NCBI GenBank assembly: GCA_022360095.1
Contig: JAKSDK010000312.1
Span: 1-64,000, forward strand
Reading direction: 5' to 3'
Origin: Phycisphaerales bacterium
Lineage (GTDB): Bacteria > Planctomycetota > Phycisphaerae > UBA1845 > UTPLA1
Length of the DNA stretch: 64,000 bases
Shown here piece after piece: positions 9,512 to 17,587 of this stretch. How positions within the stretch are numbered: position 1 is the stretch's first letter; the number at the start of each line of letters is the position of its first letter. Below the pieces are notes generated by a model. It was not told the origin of the DNA, ran no database searches, and worked only from the letters and a program-made list of their open reading frames with translations. Position numbers and translations under genes: made by a program.

Positions 9512-11209
9512 CTACGGCGACATCGCCTGCACAAAGGCCTGCAAGTCTTTGCCGTCAACGATCGAATTGCCGTCCATATCGGACAAAGCGACGTGATCAA
9601 CGTTCGTGTCATTTCCCAAAATGACGAACACGAAATCATCCACGTCGTCCAGATCGACATCGCCATCCGCGTCGCTGTCGCCAAGTCGCTCCGGCGGATA
9701 AAGCGGATAAGTCTGGTTGACAGGCAGGCTGGTCAACGTGCGAGTGCCGCCGCCGGGCCAGGTCACGACGACTTCGTCGATGAGCGTCGCGTCATCGAGG
9801 CCGACGTGAATGATCAGTTCGTTCTGTCCGAGGTATCCGTTGCCGCCCGCGATGATTTCGCGGAACTGCCAGGTTCCGCCGACACGGGTGTCGACGTTGC
9901 ATCCGACGGCAAAGAGGTTGTTGCCGCGGCCGATCATTCGGTATTTAATCCAGTTTCGGGTCTCACCTTCATAATTGATGAACAGCTCGACATTTCCCTC
10001 GAGGTTATTGACCAGCAGATCCAGATCGCCGTCATTGTCCACGTCGGCCACGGCGGAACCAAAGGAGGGTTGCGTGCTTGCGGTCACGTTGACCGATGCA
10101 GCGATCTCCACACACGGAAACGTGCCGTCGCTGACAAAGAGCGCATTCGGCTGGAACATGTTGTTCACGTAGAGATCCTGATGGCCGTCGTTATCGTAAT
10201 CGAAAAAAATCGAGCCCCAGGAAGTGATGTATTGATCGACGCCGGCCGGGGCGGACGCCTCGACGAACGTTCCATTGCCTTGATTGAGAAACAGGGGATT
10301 GAAGCCGTCCTCATATCCGCCGATGTTTGTGCAATACAAGTCCGGCCAACCGTTGCCGTCAAAATCGCCACAGGCCACGCCCATCGAGAACAGCCCCAGG
10401 TCTGCGCCGGAACCGGCGGAGACGTTGACGAGCTGTCCACCGTCGTTTCGCCACAGTTGATTCGGAAGCCCGTTCAGGTGACCTCGGTCGTTGGAGAGAT
10501 ATAAATCGACGTCGCCGTCACGATCATAGTCGAACCAGACGGCTTGAAAACTGTTCCCGGCGTTGTCCACGCCCTGCGCGACGCTGACGTCTTGAAACGT
10601 GCCTTGACCGGTGTTGCGATACAGCTTGTTGTTTATGTTTTCGGTGCCTGGAAAGTTTCCGTTGTAGTTACAGAGATATAGATCGAGCCATCCGTCGCCG
10701 TCGTAGTCGCCGAAGCTCGCCGCTTCTCCGGCGCCGTTGTCACAGACGCCCGCGGTACCGGTGACGTCGGTGAATTGGAAGTTGCCGTCGTTCCTGACCA
10801 ACACGTTCGCATCTCCGAACTGTGTCAGGTAGAGATCGAGGTCGCCGTCGGCGTCATAGTCCGCTGCTGCAAAGGCTGAACCCGCGGGTAGGATCGGAAT
10901 GCCATTGCCCGTGGAGCGATCGGTGAATCGGCCGCTCCCGTCATTCTCGAAGATGCCGACGAGTCCACTCGTGGCGCCGATGATCACGATGTCCGGGTCA
11001 TGGTCATTGTCGAGGTCTGCAAATCCGCAGCCGAATCCCGGATTGCCGTAGATCTGTGGGTAGTCTTGCATGGCATAAACGAGACCGCGGGGCTGGGCCT
11101 CTTCGAGGAATGGGGCTGCCGACCACGCCGTGTCAGCGAGGAAACCGGCCAGGAAAGTTGCAAGAGCCAGACTCCGATACGAGCAAGTGAATGCGCTTAG
11201 TCGAGGCAT
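9512..11209 (-). CDS. Secreted VCBS/FG-GAP repeat protein with ASPIC/UnbV domain and C-terminal dockerin-like module
   Basis: About 565 residues. A signal peptide (hydrophobic LALATFLAGFLADTAWSAA) is followed by at least six FG-GAP/VCBS blades, each with a calcium loop such as FADLDNDHDPDIVI, AADYDADGDLDLYL, FGDYDGDGWLDLYL, WFDYDRDGDVDLYL, CGDFDGNGWPDLYC and FFDYDNDGHQDLYV. An ASPIC/UnbV-type domain follows (NWIKYRMIGRGNN, REIIAGGNGYLGQNE, VVVTWPGGGTRTL). The final 55 residues are a dockerin-like pair of EF-loops (GDSDADGDVDLDDVDDF and LSDMDGNSIVDGKDLQAF). It resembles CRTAC1-type surface proteins of planctomycetes. ATG 11209 has ggag about 10 nt upstream; a TTG at 11218 is possible. No cohesin is visible in the window. 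Confidence 0.88.
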   Translation of the reverse strand: MPRLSAFTCSYRSLALATFLAGFLADTAWSAAPFLEEAQPRGLVYAMQDYPQIYGNPGFGCGFADLDNDHDPDIVIIGATSGLVGIFENDGSGRFTDRSTGNGIPILPAGSAFAAADYDADGDLDLYLTQFGDANVLVRNDGNFQFTDVTGTAGVCDNGAGEAASFGDYDGDGWLDLYLCNYNGNFPGTENINNKLYRNTGQGTFQDVSVAQGVDNAGNSFQAVWFDYDRDGDVDLYLSNDRGHLNGLPNQLWRNDGGQLVNVSAGSGADLGLFSMGVACGDFDGNGWPDLYCTNIGGYEDGFNPLFLNQGNGTFVEASAPAGVDQYITSWGSIFFDYDNDGHQDLYVNNMFQPNALFVSDGTFPCVEIAASVNVTASTQPSFGSAVADVDNDGDLDLLVNNLEGNVELFINYEGETRNWIKYRMIGRGNNLFAVGCNVDTRVGGTWQFREIIAGGNGYLGQNELIIHVGLDDATLIDEVVVTWPGGGTRTLTSLPVNQTYPLYPPERLGDSDADGDVDLDDVDDFVFVILGNDTNVDHVALSDMDGNSIVDGKDLQAFVQAMSP

Positions 11210-11218
11210 GATCACCAA

Positions 11219-11563
11219 ACTCCAGAATCGCCACTTCGCAAGAGCTGGCCGATTGGCCTTCGAGAAAATGGGTGAGCCCCATGGATAGGGGGGACTCCTA
11301 CTCCACCATTCCGTGTGAGCTTACCGCGCCGTCGAACGAAATGCAAAGGATTGGCCTCTGCGGGCCGCGGAGCGTGCCCGTGCATGTCATTTTGCACGGT
11401 GTCTCATGACTCGATTGGCATGCAGCATGCTGTCGAGTGAGAGAAATACTCTCATGAAATTGCCCACCCTTTGGTCGAGAGCGAACAAAGGGTGGGCACG
11501 TCGTTGCTTCCTCACTCGAATGGTTCGTGGTTGATTCCTCAGGCGATTCTGACGTTGACGGAA
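11219..11563. other. Intergenic region with one strong hairpin
   Basis: About 345 nt between two minus-strand genes. It should contain the promoter of the VCBS gene. The only clear structure is the hairpin at 11461-11498. No coding frame of interest was seen. Confidence 0.4.
11461..11498 (-). terminator. Perfect 13-bp hairpin, probable terminator of the upstream lipoprotein gene
   Basis: tgcccaccctttg (11461-11473) and caaagggtgggca (11486-11498) are exact complements around a 12-nt loop. The hairpin lies about 65 nt beyond the stop of the minus-strand lipoprotein gene. The tract after it on that strand (attt) is only weakly U-rich, so termination is inferred. Confidence 0.5.
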
Positions 11564-12139
11564 TTAGGAGCCGCCTGAAAACTCAAAGTAGGTTGTGGTC
11601 ACGTCCCACTTGAGCTGGATCGTCTCATTCACATAATTGAGGTCCTGAGCCTCGGAGCCCGTGGTGGGGAACTCGATTTGCAGGACGACGAAATACTCGG
11701 CCGGATCATCGCCGAACTGCTGCTTCAGTCCTGCATCGACGTCTCCGGCTCCGAACTCGAACGCCATCGTATTATCAGCCAGCACGACCTCTTCGTTGGG
11801 AAATAGGAACGAATAGAAAATGTAGCCTCGAATCGTGACAGGCAGCAGCAAACTGCTATTCAAGTTTTCCTTCGACACGACGAAATTGGCGGTGACGTGC
11901 TCATCCGGACAGACGTTGCTGACCCTGAACGTTCTCTGGTAGATCCGGGTGCCTCCGTTTAGAACGACGTCGAAGGCAGGCGTGATGCCTGTTCCGAACT
12001 CACTGTTCTCAAAGCGAGGCCCACAAAATGGACTGACGAGGCTGCATGACGAGAATGGCAGGACGAGAAGCAGTCCGATGAGGAGCGTCCGGGCGACGCG
12101 GCCGACGGACCGCCGAGCAAATTGACGTAACATAATCAT
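11564..12139 (-). CDS. Predicted lipoprotein of unknown function
   Basis: The 191-residue product starts with a basic n-region and hydrophobic core ending in the lipobox-like LPFSSCSLVS, followed by a second Cys-rich spot (SPFCGPRF). The mature part is beta-rich and acidic (FRVSNVCPDEHVTANFVV, VVLQIEFPTTGSEA, IQLKWDVTTTYFEF) with no family I recognise. It is probably anchored in the membrane facing the periplasm. A second in-frame ATG at 12133, behind caggggatgatt, may be the true start. It stands alone, followed by a hairpin. Confidence 0.72.
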   Translation of the reverse strand: MIMLRQFARRSVGRVARTLLIGLLLVLPFSSCSLVSPFCGPRFENSEFGTGITPAFDVVLNGGTRIYQRTFRVSNVCPDEHVTANFVVSKENLNSSLLLPVTIRGYIFYSFLFPNEEVVLADNTMAFEFGAGDVDAGLKQQFGDDPAEYFVVLQIEFPTTGSEAQDLNYVNETIQLKWDVTTTYFEFSGGS

Positions 12140-12275
12140 CCCCTGTTTTAATTCTTGTTTTCCTCACCAGGTTTACACGGCGAACGGCAAGCGCCTGACG
12201 CGGAATTTCAAATTTTTTGACTCAAGGGGGGCGATGAGGGTCGAAATGCTTATTGCGGGGGCATTCTGCCCGATA

Positions 12276-12956
12276 CTATGCAGACACGGGATGCCTGTTC
12301 AGGGAGGCGGAGTCAATCCGGCTTCGCTCGATGTCCACACCAGGCGTGGTGCAAAACAACGAGTTCATAAATCCACCGAACTGATCACCGTAATATTTGA
12401 AGTTGCGATAGCTGTTGCGCCGGCCGATGTTGCGACCGTTGCAGGCATCACGGGCTCTCATGAGGTCGGCCGGCTGATCGGTAAGATGTTCGACAACTTG
12501 TGCAAGCGTCTCAGAGGGATGGTCCACCAGATCGTCGTAGCCGACAACCAACCGGTTCGGAACGGGGTTCAGGACCCATTTCCGATAAAACCGGAGCCAG
12601 AACGACGAAACCTGGATCGCATAGGTTTGCCAACTGGTGGGGTTGTCCGGGTGGTTTTGAGTGCAGGCCATCGTGTACCAGGACGCGATCGCGTCGGTTG
12701 GAAAACGTACCTGAACGATGTGGCGAAGGGCCCCATCGATGGGGTCAAGAAGTTTCAGATCGTGAGTCTTTTCAAAATTGGTCGCGGGATCGCTGTCAAG
12801 ACCACGTTCCGGTTGCTTATGGATATCGCAATCATGGAGTCCGTCTCCAAAGTAGGCACGAAGAAGCTCCAGGAGAAGGTGATTGCCGGAACGCGGAAAC
12901 GTCGCGCAACGGGTGCGCGCGATGCAGCAAGCCGGGGCTTGATCCTGTGAAAGCAT
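12276..12956 (-). CDS. Sulfotransferase-like protein
   Basis: About 226 residues from ATG 12956. The N-terminal motif CATFPRSGNHLLLELLRAYF matches the phosphosulfate-binding loop of PAPS-dependent sulfotransferases (usually PKSGT or PRSGN). Later VVGYDDLVDHPSETLAQVVEHL matches the usual YEDL...P...L-x-x-I/V-x-x-F/L segment, and GRRNSYRNF resembles the C-terminal region that contacts the nucleotide. An in-frame ATG at 13148 would add 64 residues of low-complexity basic sequence, which seems unlikely because this family starts close to the PRSG motif. There is no clear ribosome binding site for either. The acceptor is unknown; envelope glycans are plausible. Confidence 0.7.
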   Translation of the reverse strand: MLSQDQAPACCIARTRCATFPRSGNHLLLELLRAYFGDGLHDCDIHKQPERGLDSDPATNFEKTHDLKLLDPIDGALRHIVQVRFPTDAIASWYTMACTQNHPDNPTSWQTYAIQVSSFWLRFYRKWVLNPVPNRLVVGYDDLVDHPSETLAQVVEHLTDQPADLMRARDACNGRNIGRRNSYRNFKYYGDQFGGFMNSLFCTTPGVDIERSRIDSASLNRHPVSA

Positions 12957-13399
12957 GCAAGTGATATCGGCTATCAATTTGGGGCGCTTGACAGGAATGT
13001 TTCCCGCGATTTCGCCTGCCGTACGTGGTGGACGACCGTGACAAGGTGCTTCCTCTTTGCGTGTTTTCTTATGAAGAACCGTCACCCGACGTCGTGATCG
13101 ACCGAATCCGGCTCGTCGGTCGGCACTGCAAGGTTCGAGAAGCGCCATTCCAAATACCCGGCGATGTTATAAATGATTCTGCACAGGCCGTGAGATATAT
13201 TTCACCAGAAGCTCATTGGAGTACGTGTTCGGCGCAAGTATCCCCGGCTTCATAACTTGTCAATTTCTTGGGGCATGGTCGATGACGGCGAGGGCTTCGG
13301 CTCGCGCAGCTCGAGAAACAACACACCCGACCCCGGGGAGAGAGAGGTGGGGTGGGTCCATGACCCACCCTGCCAAGCTATGTTAATAACGATATTATG
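12957..13399. other. Intergenic region
   Basis: No gene is supported here. It contains a short perfect hairpin (gggtgggtc, loop cat, gacccaccc, 13350-13370) near the end of the following minus-strand gene. That hairpin could be its terminator, although no U-tract follows. Confidence 0.4.
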
Positions 13400-15082
13400 C
13401 TACGCCGATGCGTTCCGGTGTTTCCGCCGCCGACGTTGCATCCAACTCCAACCCATCAGCATGAACGGCGTCATCATCGGGACGCTGCCGCCGCAGCAGT
13501 CCACCTGCTCCGGTAGGGTCTGACCCGTCGGTGTGTCGTCACAGGCGTCCGGTTCGCCGTCGCCGTCCGAGTCCACCGTATCGTCACCGCCGTCGCAGAC
13601 ATCGTCGCTGTCGCAGACGCCGTCACCGTCCGAGTCATCCGCGGCGTCATCCGGACACGGGTCACAGAAGTCGGCCACGCCGTCACCGTCACCGTCGGCG
13701 TTGTCGTCGCCGCCGAGGCAGGCGTCGTCGCTGTCGCAGACACCGTCGCCGTCGGAGTCATCGGGGTCGTCGGCCGGGCACGGATCACAGAAGTCGGCCA
13801 CACCGTCGCCATCGCCGTCCACGTTGTCGTCACCACCCGGGCAAACATCGCAGAAATCCGGCACGCCGTCGGCATCGGTATCGATCGCGTCATCACCGCC
13901 GGGGCAGATGTCGTTGCTGTCGCAGACGCCGTCACCGTCGGTGTCGTCCGGGTTGTCGAGCGGGCAGGGATCGCAGACGTCGGCCACACCGTCACCGTCG
14001 CTGTCGTTCAGTTCGCAGGTCGTCAGGTCGAGGCTCCAGTCGGTCAATTCCCCCGTTTCGAAAAGGGCGTGGTCACTCACTTCCAGGGTCCAGGTGCCGT
14101 TGGGGTCTTCGCCGATGAAGGCGCCCATCGCCTCCTCCGGGGCGAGCGGCGTCTCGGCTATGTTGTGGAAGAGGCTGATGATGTTGGTGACCGCGCCCGG
14201 GGGGACGGTGTCGCCGGCGTCGTCATCCCACAGGGTGCCGTTGAAGATGCTTTCGATAGGACCGCCGTTACGGGTTGTGATCGTCACGCGCGTCCCGGCG
14301 GGTGAGATCAGGAAGACAGTCAGATCACCGGAAAAGTCGTGCGGAATGAAGGTCGTAAGATCGATATCGCACAGAAAAGGACCGAGACCGGTCACCGTTG
14401 TGGTGGATGTGATCGTCGTGGTGTCGGGGATCGCAATCGGCAGGTTCACGTCATCGCTGGGCAGGTTGTTGGCCTGATTGACCGGCGCCTCGGGGAGCGT
14501 CGTGATGATCAGCGACCAGGCGTCCAGTGATCCGCTATTGGGGAACATGGAATCTTGAACCGACAGGGTCCAGATGCCGTTGGGGTCTTCGCCGATGAAG
14601 GCGCCCAGGGGCTCCTCCGGAACCAAAGGCGTCTCGGTGACGTCGTTGTCGAAGTCGGTGTCGGTCACCGGGCCCGGCGCGTTGGTGTCACCGGCGTCGT
14701 CATCCCATAGGGTGCCATCATAGAGATTGTCGCGATCGCCGCCGCGGCTCGACACGAGCGTGATCCGTGTCCCGGCTGGTGACTCCAGGAAGATGTCGAG
14801 ATTGCCACAAAACGTATGGCGGATGAAGGTTTCGACATCGACGTCCCAGAGGACCGGGTTGAGACCGGAGACCGTGATGGTCGAGGTGAACGTGGCATTG
14901 TCGGTGATCGCGATCGGCAGGGCCGGATCGGTGCTGTCGATCGTCGTGGTCGTCGAGCAGCCGTTGGGCGGTGGTGGGGGCGTTGTGGCCGTGACCGGTC
15001 GAACGCCCAAGCCGAGAATAGATGTCACGGCCACCAAGGTCGTGGTGGTGACAAACGTTGTAGGTCGTATTTTCTTGCACAT
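13400..15082 (-). CDS. Exported protein with two P domains, eight thrombospondin type 3 repeats and a CC...GWSWM-Arg C-terminus (paralogue 1)
   Basis: About 560 residues. A signal peptide (MCKKIRPTTF, then hydrophobic to VTATTPP) is followed by two proprotein-convertase-type P domains, each ending FIGEDPNG-I/T-WTL...GxLxxWSL. Next come eight calcium-binding TSP3 repeats (DxDGDGVxDxCDxCP) and a short Cys-Cys / GWSWM / Arg-rich tail. No protease domain is attached. The closing residues (VDCCGG...PFMLMGWSWMQRRRRKH) look like a sorting or anchoring signal. ATG 15082 is chosen because aggag lies 11 nt upstream and the neighbouring paralogue starts at the same place. The P domains may bind other proteins or glycans; the function is unknown. 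Confidence 0.88.
   Translation of the reverse strand: MCKKIRPTTFVTTTTLVAVTSILGLGVRPVTATTPPPPPNGCSTTTTIDSTDPALPIAITDNATFTSTITVSGLNPVLWDVDVETFIRHTFCGNLDIFLESPAGTRITLVSSRGGDRDNLYDGTLWDDDAGDTNAPGPVTDTDFDNDVTETPLVPEEPLGAFIGEDPNGIWTLSVQDSMFPNSGSLDAWSLIITTLPEAPVNQANNLPSDDVNLPIAIPDTTTITSTTTVTGLGPFLCDIDLTTFIPHDFSGDLTVFLISPAGTRVTITTRNGGPIESIFNGTLWDDDAGDTVPPGAVTNIISLFHNIAETPLAPEEAMGAFIGEDPNGTWTLEVSDHALFETGELTDWSLDLTTCELNDSDGDGVADVCDPCPLDNPDDTDGDGVCDSNDICPGGDDAIDTDADGVPDFCDVCPGGDDNVDGDGDGVADFCDPCPADDPDDSDGDGVCDSDDACLGGDDNADGDGDGVADFCDPCPDDAADDSDGDGVCDSDDVCDGGDDTVDSDGDGEPDACDDTPTGQTLPEQVDCCGGSVPMMTPFMLMGWSWMQRRRRKHRNASA
13527..14010. repeat. Coding tandem repeats (TSP3 units) of paralogue 1
   Basis: Repeated words such as gccgtcaccgtc and cgtcgctgtcgcagac recur with spacing of about 60-70 nt. 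They encode eight TSP3 units and explain the long spurious frames in this region on both strands. Confidence 0.85.
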
Positions 15083-15141
15083 CGGATGGATCACTCCTTA
15101 AACACGCCTGTTTTGGCCTTCCTGATCTTTCGCCTCGCCGT

Positions 15142-16887
15142 CTAGCGTTGCATTCGAGAGCGGTGCTTACGCCGTCGCATCCAACTCCAACCCACCATGG
15201 TGAGCGGCGTCATCATCATGGTGCCGGTGCCGCAACATTCGTCTCCCGGAACCTCCTGGCCCGTCGGGGTATCGTCGCAGGCGTCCGGTTCGCCGTCGCC
15301 GTCCGAGTCCACCGTGTCGTCGCCGCCGTCGCACACGTCGTCGCTGTCACAGACGCCGTCGCCATCGGAGTCATCGGGATTGTCCGCCGGACACGGGTCA
15401 CAGAAGTCGGCCACACCATCGCCATCGCCGTCAACGTTGTCGTCGCCGCCAGCACAAACATCGCAGAAATCCGGCACACCGTCAGCGTCTGTGTCGATGT
15501 TGTCATCACCGCCGGGGCAGATGTCATTGCTGTCGCAGACGCCGTCACCGTCGGTGTCATCCGGGTTGTCGAGCGGACACGGATCGCAGAAGTCGGCCAC
15601 ACCGTCGCCATCACCGTCAACGTTGTCGTCGCCGCCGGGACAAACATCGCAGAAGTCGGGCACGCCGTCAGCGTCCGCGTCGATGTTGTCGTCACCATCA
15701 GGGCAGATGTCGTTGCTGTCGCAGACGCCGTCACCGTCAGTGTCGTCCGGATTGTCGAATGGGCAGGGATCGCAGCCGTCGGCCACGCCGTCACCGTCGT
15801 TGTCGTCCAGTTCGCAAGTTGTCAGGTCGAGCGACCAGTCGGCCAGTACGCCAAAATCGCCATCGCCGGGCCTGATATCAGTGGCGGTGAGGGTCCAGGT
15901 GCCGTTGGGGTCTTCGCCGATGAAGGCGCCCAGGGCCTCCTCCGGAACCACCGGGGTCTCGGTGACGTTGTTGGTCAGGTCGTTGTCGGTGATGGGGCCC
16001 GGTCCGTTGGTGTCGCCGCCATCGTCATCCCACACGGTGCCGTTGTAGAGGTTGTCGAGGAAGCCGCCGTTGTCGGTCGTGATCGTCACTTGCGTCCCGG
16101 CGGGTGAGGTCAGGGAGATGTCCAGATCACCGGAATTGCTGATCGTAATGAAGGTCGTCAGGTCGATGTCGCACAAGAGGGAGTCGAGCCCGGCCACGGT
16201 CAGCGTGGAGGAGAAAAGTGCCCCGTTGTCAAAGATTGTAATCGGCAGGTTCAGGTCATCGCTCTCCAGGTTTGTGGTCTGATTGACCGGCGCCTCGGGG
16301 AGCGTCGTGAGGATCAGCGACCAGTCTTCCAGTTCACCCGTTTGCCCAGCAAGAGTGTCGCGGATTTCAAGAGTCCAAACGCCGTTGGGATCTTCGCCGA
16401 TGAAAGCGCCCAGGGCCTCCTCGGGGACCACCGGGGTCTCGGTGACGTTGTTGAGTAGCTGATTGTCGGTGATCGGGCCCGGCCCGTTGACGTCGCCGGC
16501 GTCATCATCCCAGACCGTGCGGTCGAAGACGTCATCGAGGTTGCCGCCGTTGTTGGTCGTGAGCGTCACGCGGGTCCCGGCCGGTGAGATCAGGAAGATC
16601 TGGAGATGGCCACTCGCCATATGGCGGATAGATGTTTCAAGATCGACGTCCCACAGGACCGGGTTGAGACCGGAGACCGTGATGGTCGAGGTGAACGTGG
16701 CATTGTCGGTGATCGCGATCGGCAGGGCCGGATCGGTGCTGTCGATCGTCGTTGTTGTCGAGCAGCCGTTGGGCGGCGGTGGGGGCGTTGTGGCCGTGAC
16801 TGGTCGAACGCCCAAGCCGAGAATAGACGTCATGGCAACCAGGGTCGCGGTGGTGATAAACGTTGAAGATCGTACTTTTTTGCACAT
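15142..16887 (-). CDS. Exported protein with two P domains, nine thrombospondin type 3 repeats and a CC...GWSWM-Arg C-terminus (paralogue 2)
   Basis: This 581-residue paralogue lies 59 nt upstream of the first gene in the same direction. The signal peptide and first P-domain region are nearly identical to paralogue 1 at DNA level (14868-15010 against 16668-16810), and the upstream spacer is also similar, so the duplication is recent or kept alike by gene conversion. It has nine TSP3 repeats. The C-terminus is DECCGTGTMMMTPLTMVGWS followed by WMRRRKH. ATG 16887 has aggag 11 nt upstream. Secretion is likely and calcium binding is expected from the TSP3 loops; the role is unknown. Confidence 0.88.
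   Translation of the reverse strand: MCKKVRSSTFITTATLVAMTSILGLGVRPVTATTPPPPPNGCSTTTTIDSTDPALPIAITDNATFTSTITVSGLNPVLWDVDLETSIRHMASGHLQIFLISPAGTRVTLTTNNGGNLDDVFDRTVWDDDAGDVNGPGPITDNQLLNNVTETPVVPEEALGAFIGEDPNGVWTLEIRDTLAGQTGELEDWSLILTTLPEAPVNQTTNLESDDLNLPITIFDNGALFSSTLTVAGLDSLLCDIDLTTFITISNSGDLDISLTSPAGTQVTITTDNGGFLDNLYNGTVWDDDGGDTNGPGPITDNDLTNNVTETPVVPEEALGAFIGEDPNGTWTLTATDIRPGDGDFGVLADWSLDLTTCELDDNDGDGVADGCDPCPFDNPDDTDGDGVCDSNDICPDGDDNIDADADGVPDFCDVCPGGDDNVDGDGDGVADFCDPCPLDNPDDTDGDGVCDSNDICPGGDDNIDTDADGVPDFCDVCAGGDDNVDGDGDGVADFCDPCPADNPDDSDGDGVCDSDDVCDGGDDTVDSDGDGEPDACDDTPTGQEVPGDECCGTGTMMMTPLTMVGWSWMRRRKHRSRMQR
15265..15815. repeat. Coding tandem repeats (TSP3 units) of paralogue 2
   Basis: Nine TSP3 units, with near-identical DNA blocks shared with paralogues 1 and 3, which makes recombination between the genes likely. 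Confidence 0.85.
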
Positions 16888-17060
16888 CGGATGGATGACT
16901 CCTTAAACACGCTGTTTTAGCGAGGCGAATCGTTCAGAATCCCCCCTTGCGGGTCCGAATCGACGCCTCACCCCCGTAAACGCCAAAAACGAGGAAACCC
17001 CGTCATGGAAATACGTTTTTTTTGAGGAGCTGTTTTTGACGCTGGAATGAGGAAGGGGGC

Positions 17061-17162
17061 GTGGAACCGCCGAAGGAAGAGTCGGACGACGAGCCGCCCG
17101 GGCCGGAGGGCAAGCTGTCATCGGCGACGGTTCATAACGAGGGCGTTCGAGAAGTTGCGTAG
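17061..17162 (+). other. Possible very short acidic reading frame before a terminator
   Basis: GTG at 17061 behind gaggaaggggg opens a 33-codon frame (beginning VEPPKEESDDEPPGPEG) that ends in TAG at 17160. A plus-strand terminator follows 25 nt later. It could be a tiny gene or the eroded 3' end of a lost gene. There is no family match and confidence is low. Confidence 0.25.
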
Positions 17163-17186
17163 GATTGTTTGATTCAAAATAAGAAC

Positions 17187-17223
17187 GGCGGCCGCATCGC
17201 TCGATGTCGGCCGCCTTTTTTTT
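17187..17223 (+). terminator. Rho-independent terminator-like hairpin (plus strand)
   Basis: ggcggccg (17187-17194) pairs with cggccgcc (17208-17215), followed by eight T. No obvious plus-strand gene precedes it except the short frame at 17061, so it may belong to that frame or to an unrecognised small RNA. Confidence 0.65.
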
Positions 17224-17300
17224 GTGTGATTCACTCGCCTGCGTTTCCGTCCCCCACCCCCCGGAGGCAACGTTTCGCGTCAAGTTCATATTTGAGTCGT

Positions 17301-17507
17301 GATTCACTTTGATATTAGCCCCGGCGTTTACGCCGGGGATTCGGTCGTCACGATTTATTTATTCAGGCCCGTTGACGGGCCTTCTCGCTGCACACCTCGG
17401 AATCTAACCGGGCAACGATGGCGGGGAAAGGCCCCGTAAACGGGGCCTCATGTTTTTTTGCTTCTTTATCCCCGGCGTGAACGCCGGGGCTAATATCAGA
17501 GTGAATC
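17301..17507. repeat. REP-like cluster: 39-bp inverted repeat enclosing two further palindromes
   Basis: The arm at 17301-17339 and the arm at 17469-17507 are inverted copies with about two mismatches. Each contains a palindrome (ccccggcgtttacgccgggg or ccccggcgtgaacgccgggg) next to ttagc/gctaa. Between them lie ggcccgttgacgggcc (17367-17382) and aggccccgtaaacggggcct (17429-17448), the latter followed by catg and seven T. All four hairpins share a cgtNNacg tip. This layout resembles REP/BIME elements, which are spread by RAYT (Y1) transposases; no such transposase gene is in the window. Confidence 0.75.
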
Positions 17508-17587
17508 CGCCCCCCACTCCGGAGAGGGCGGGGCACCCGTGCTGCGCATGCCTTACGATTAGCTGTTCTCCTCGGACGCCTTATCCC

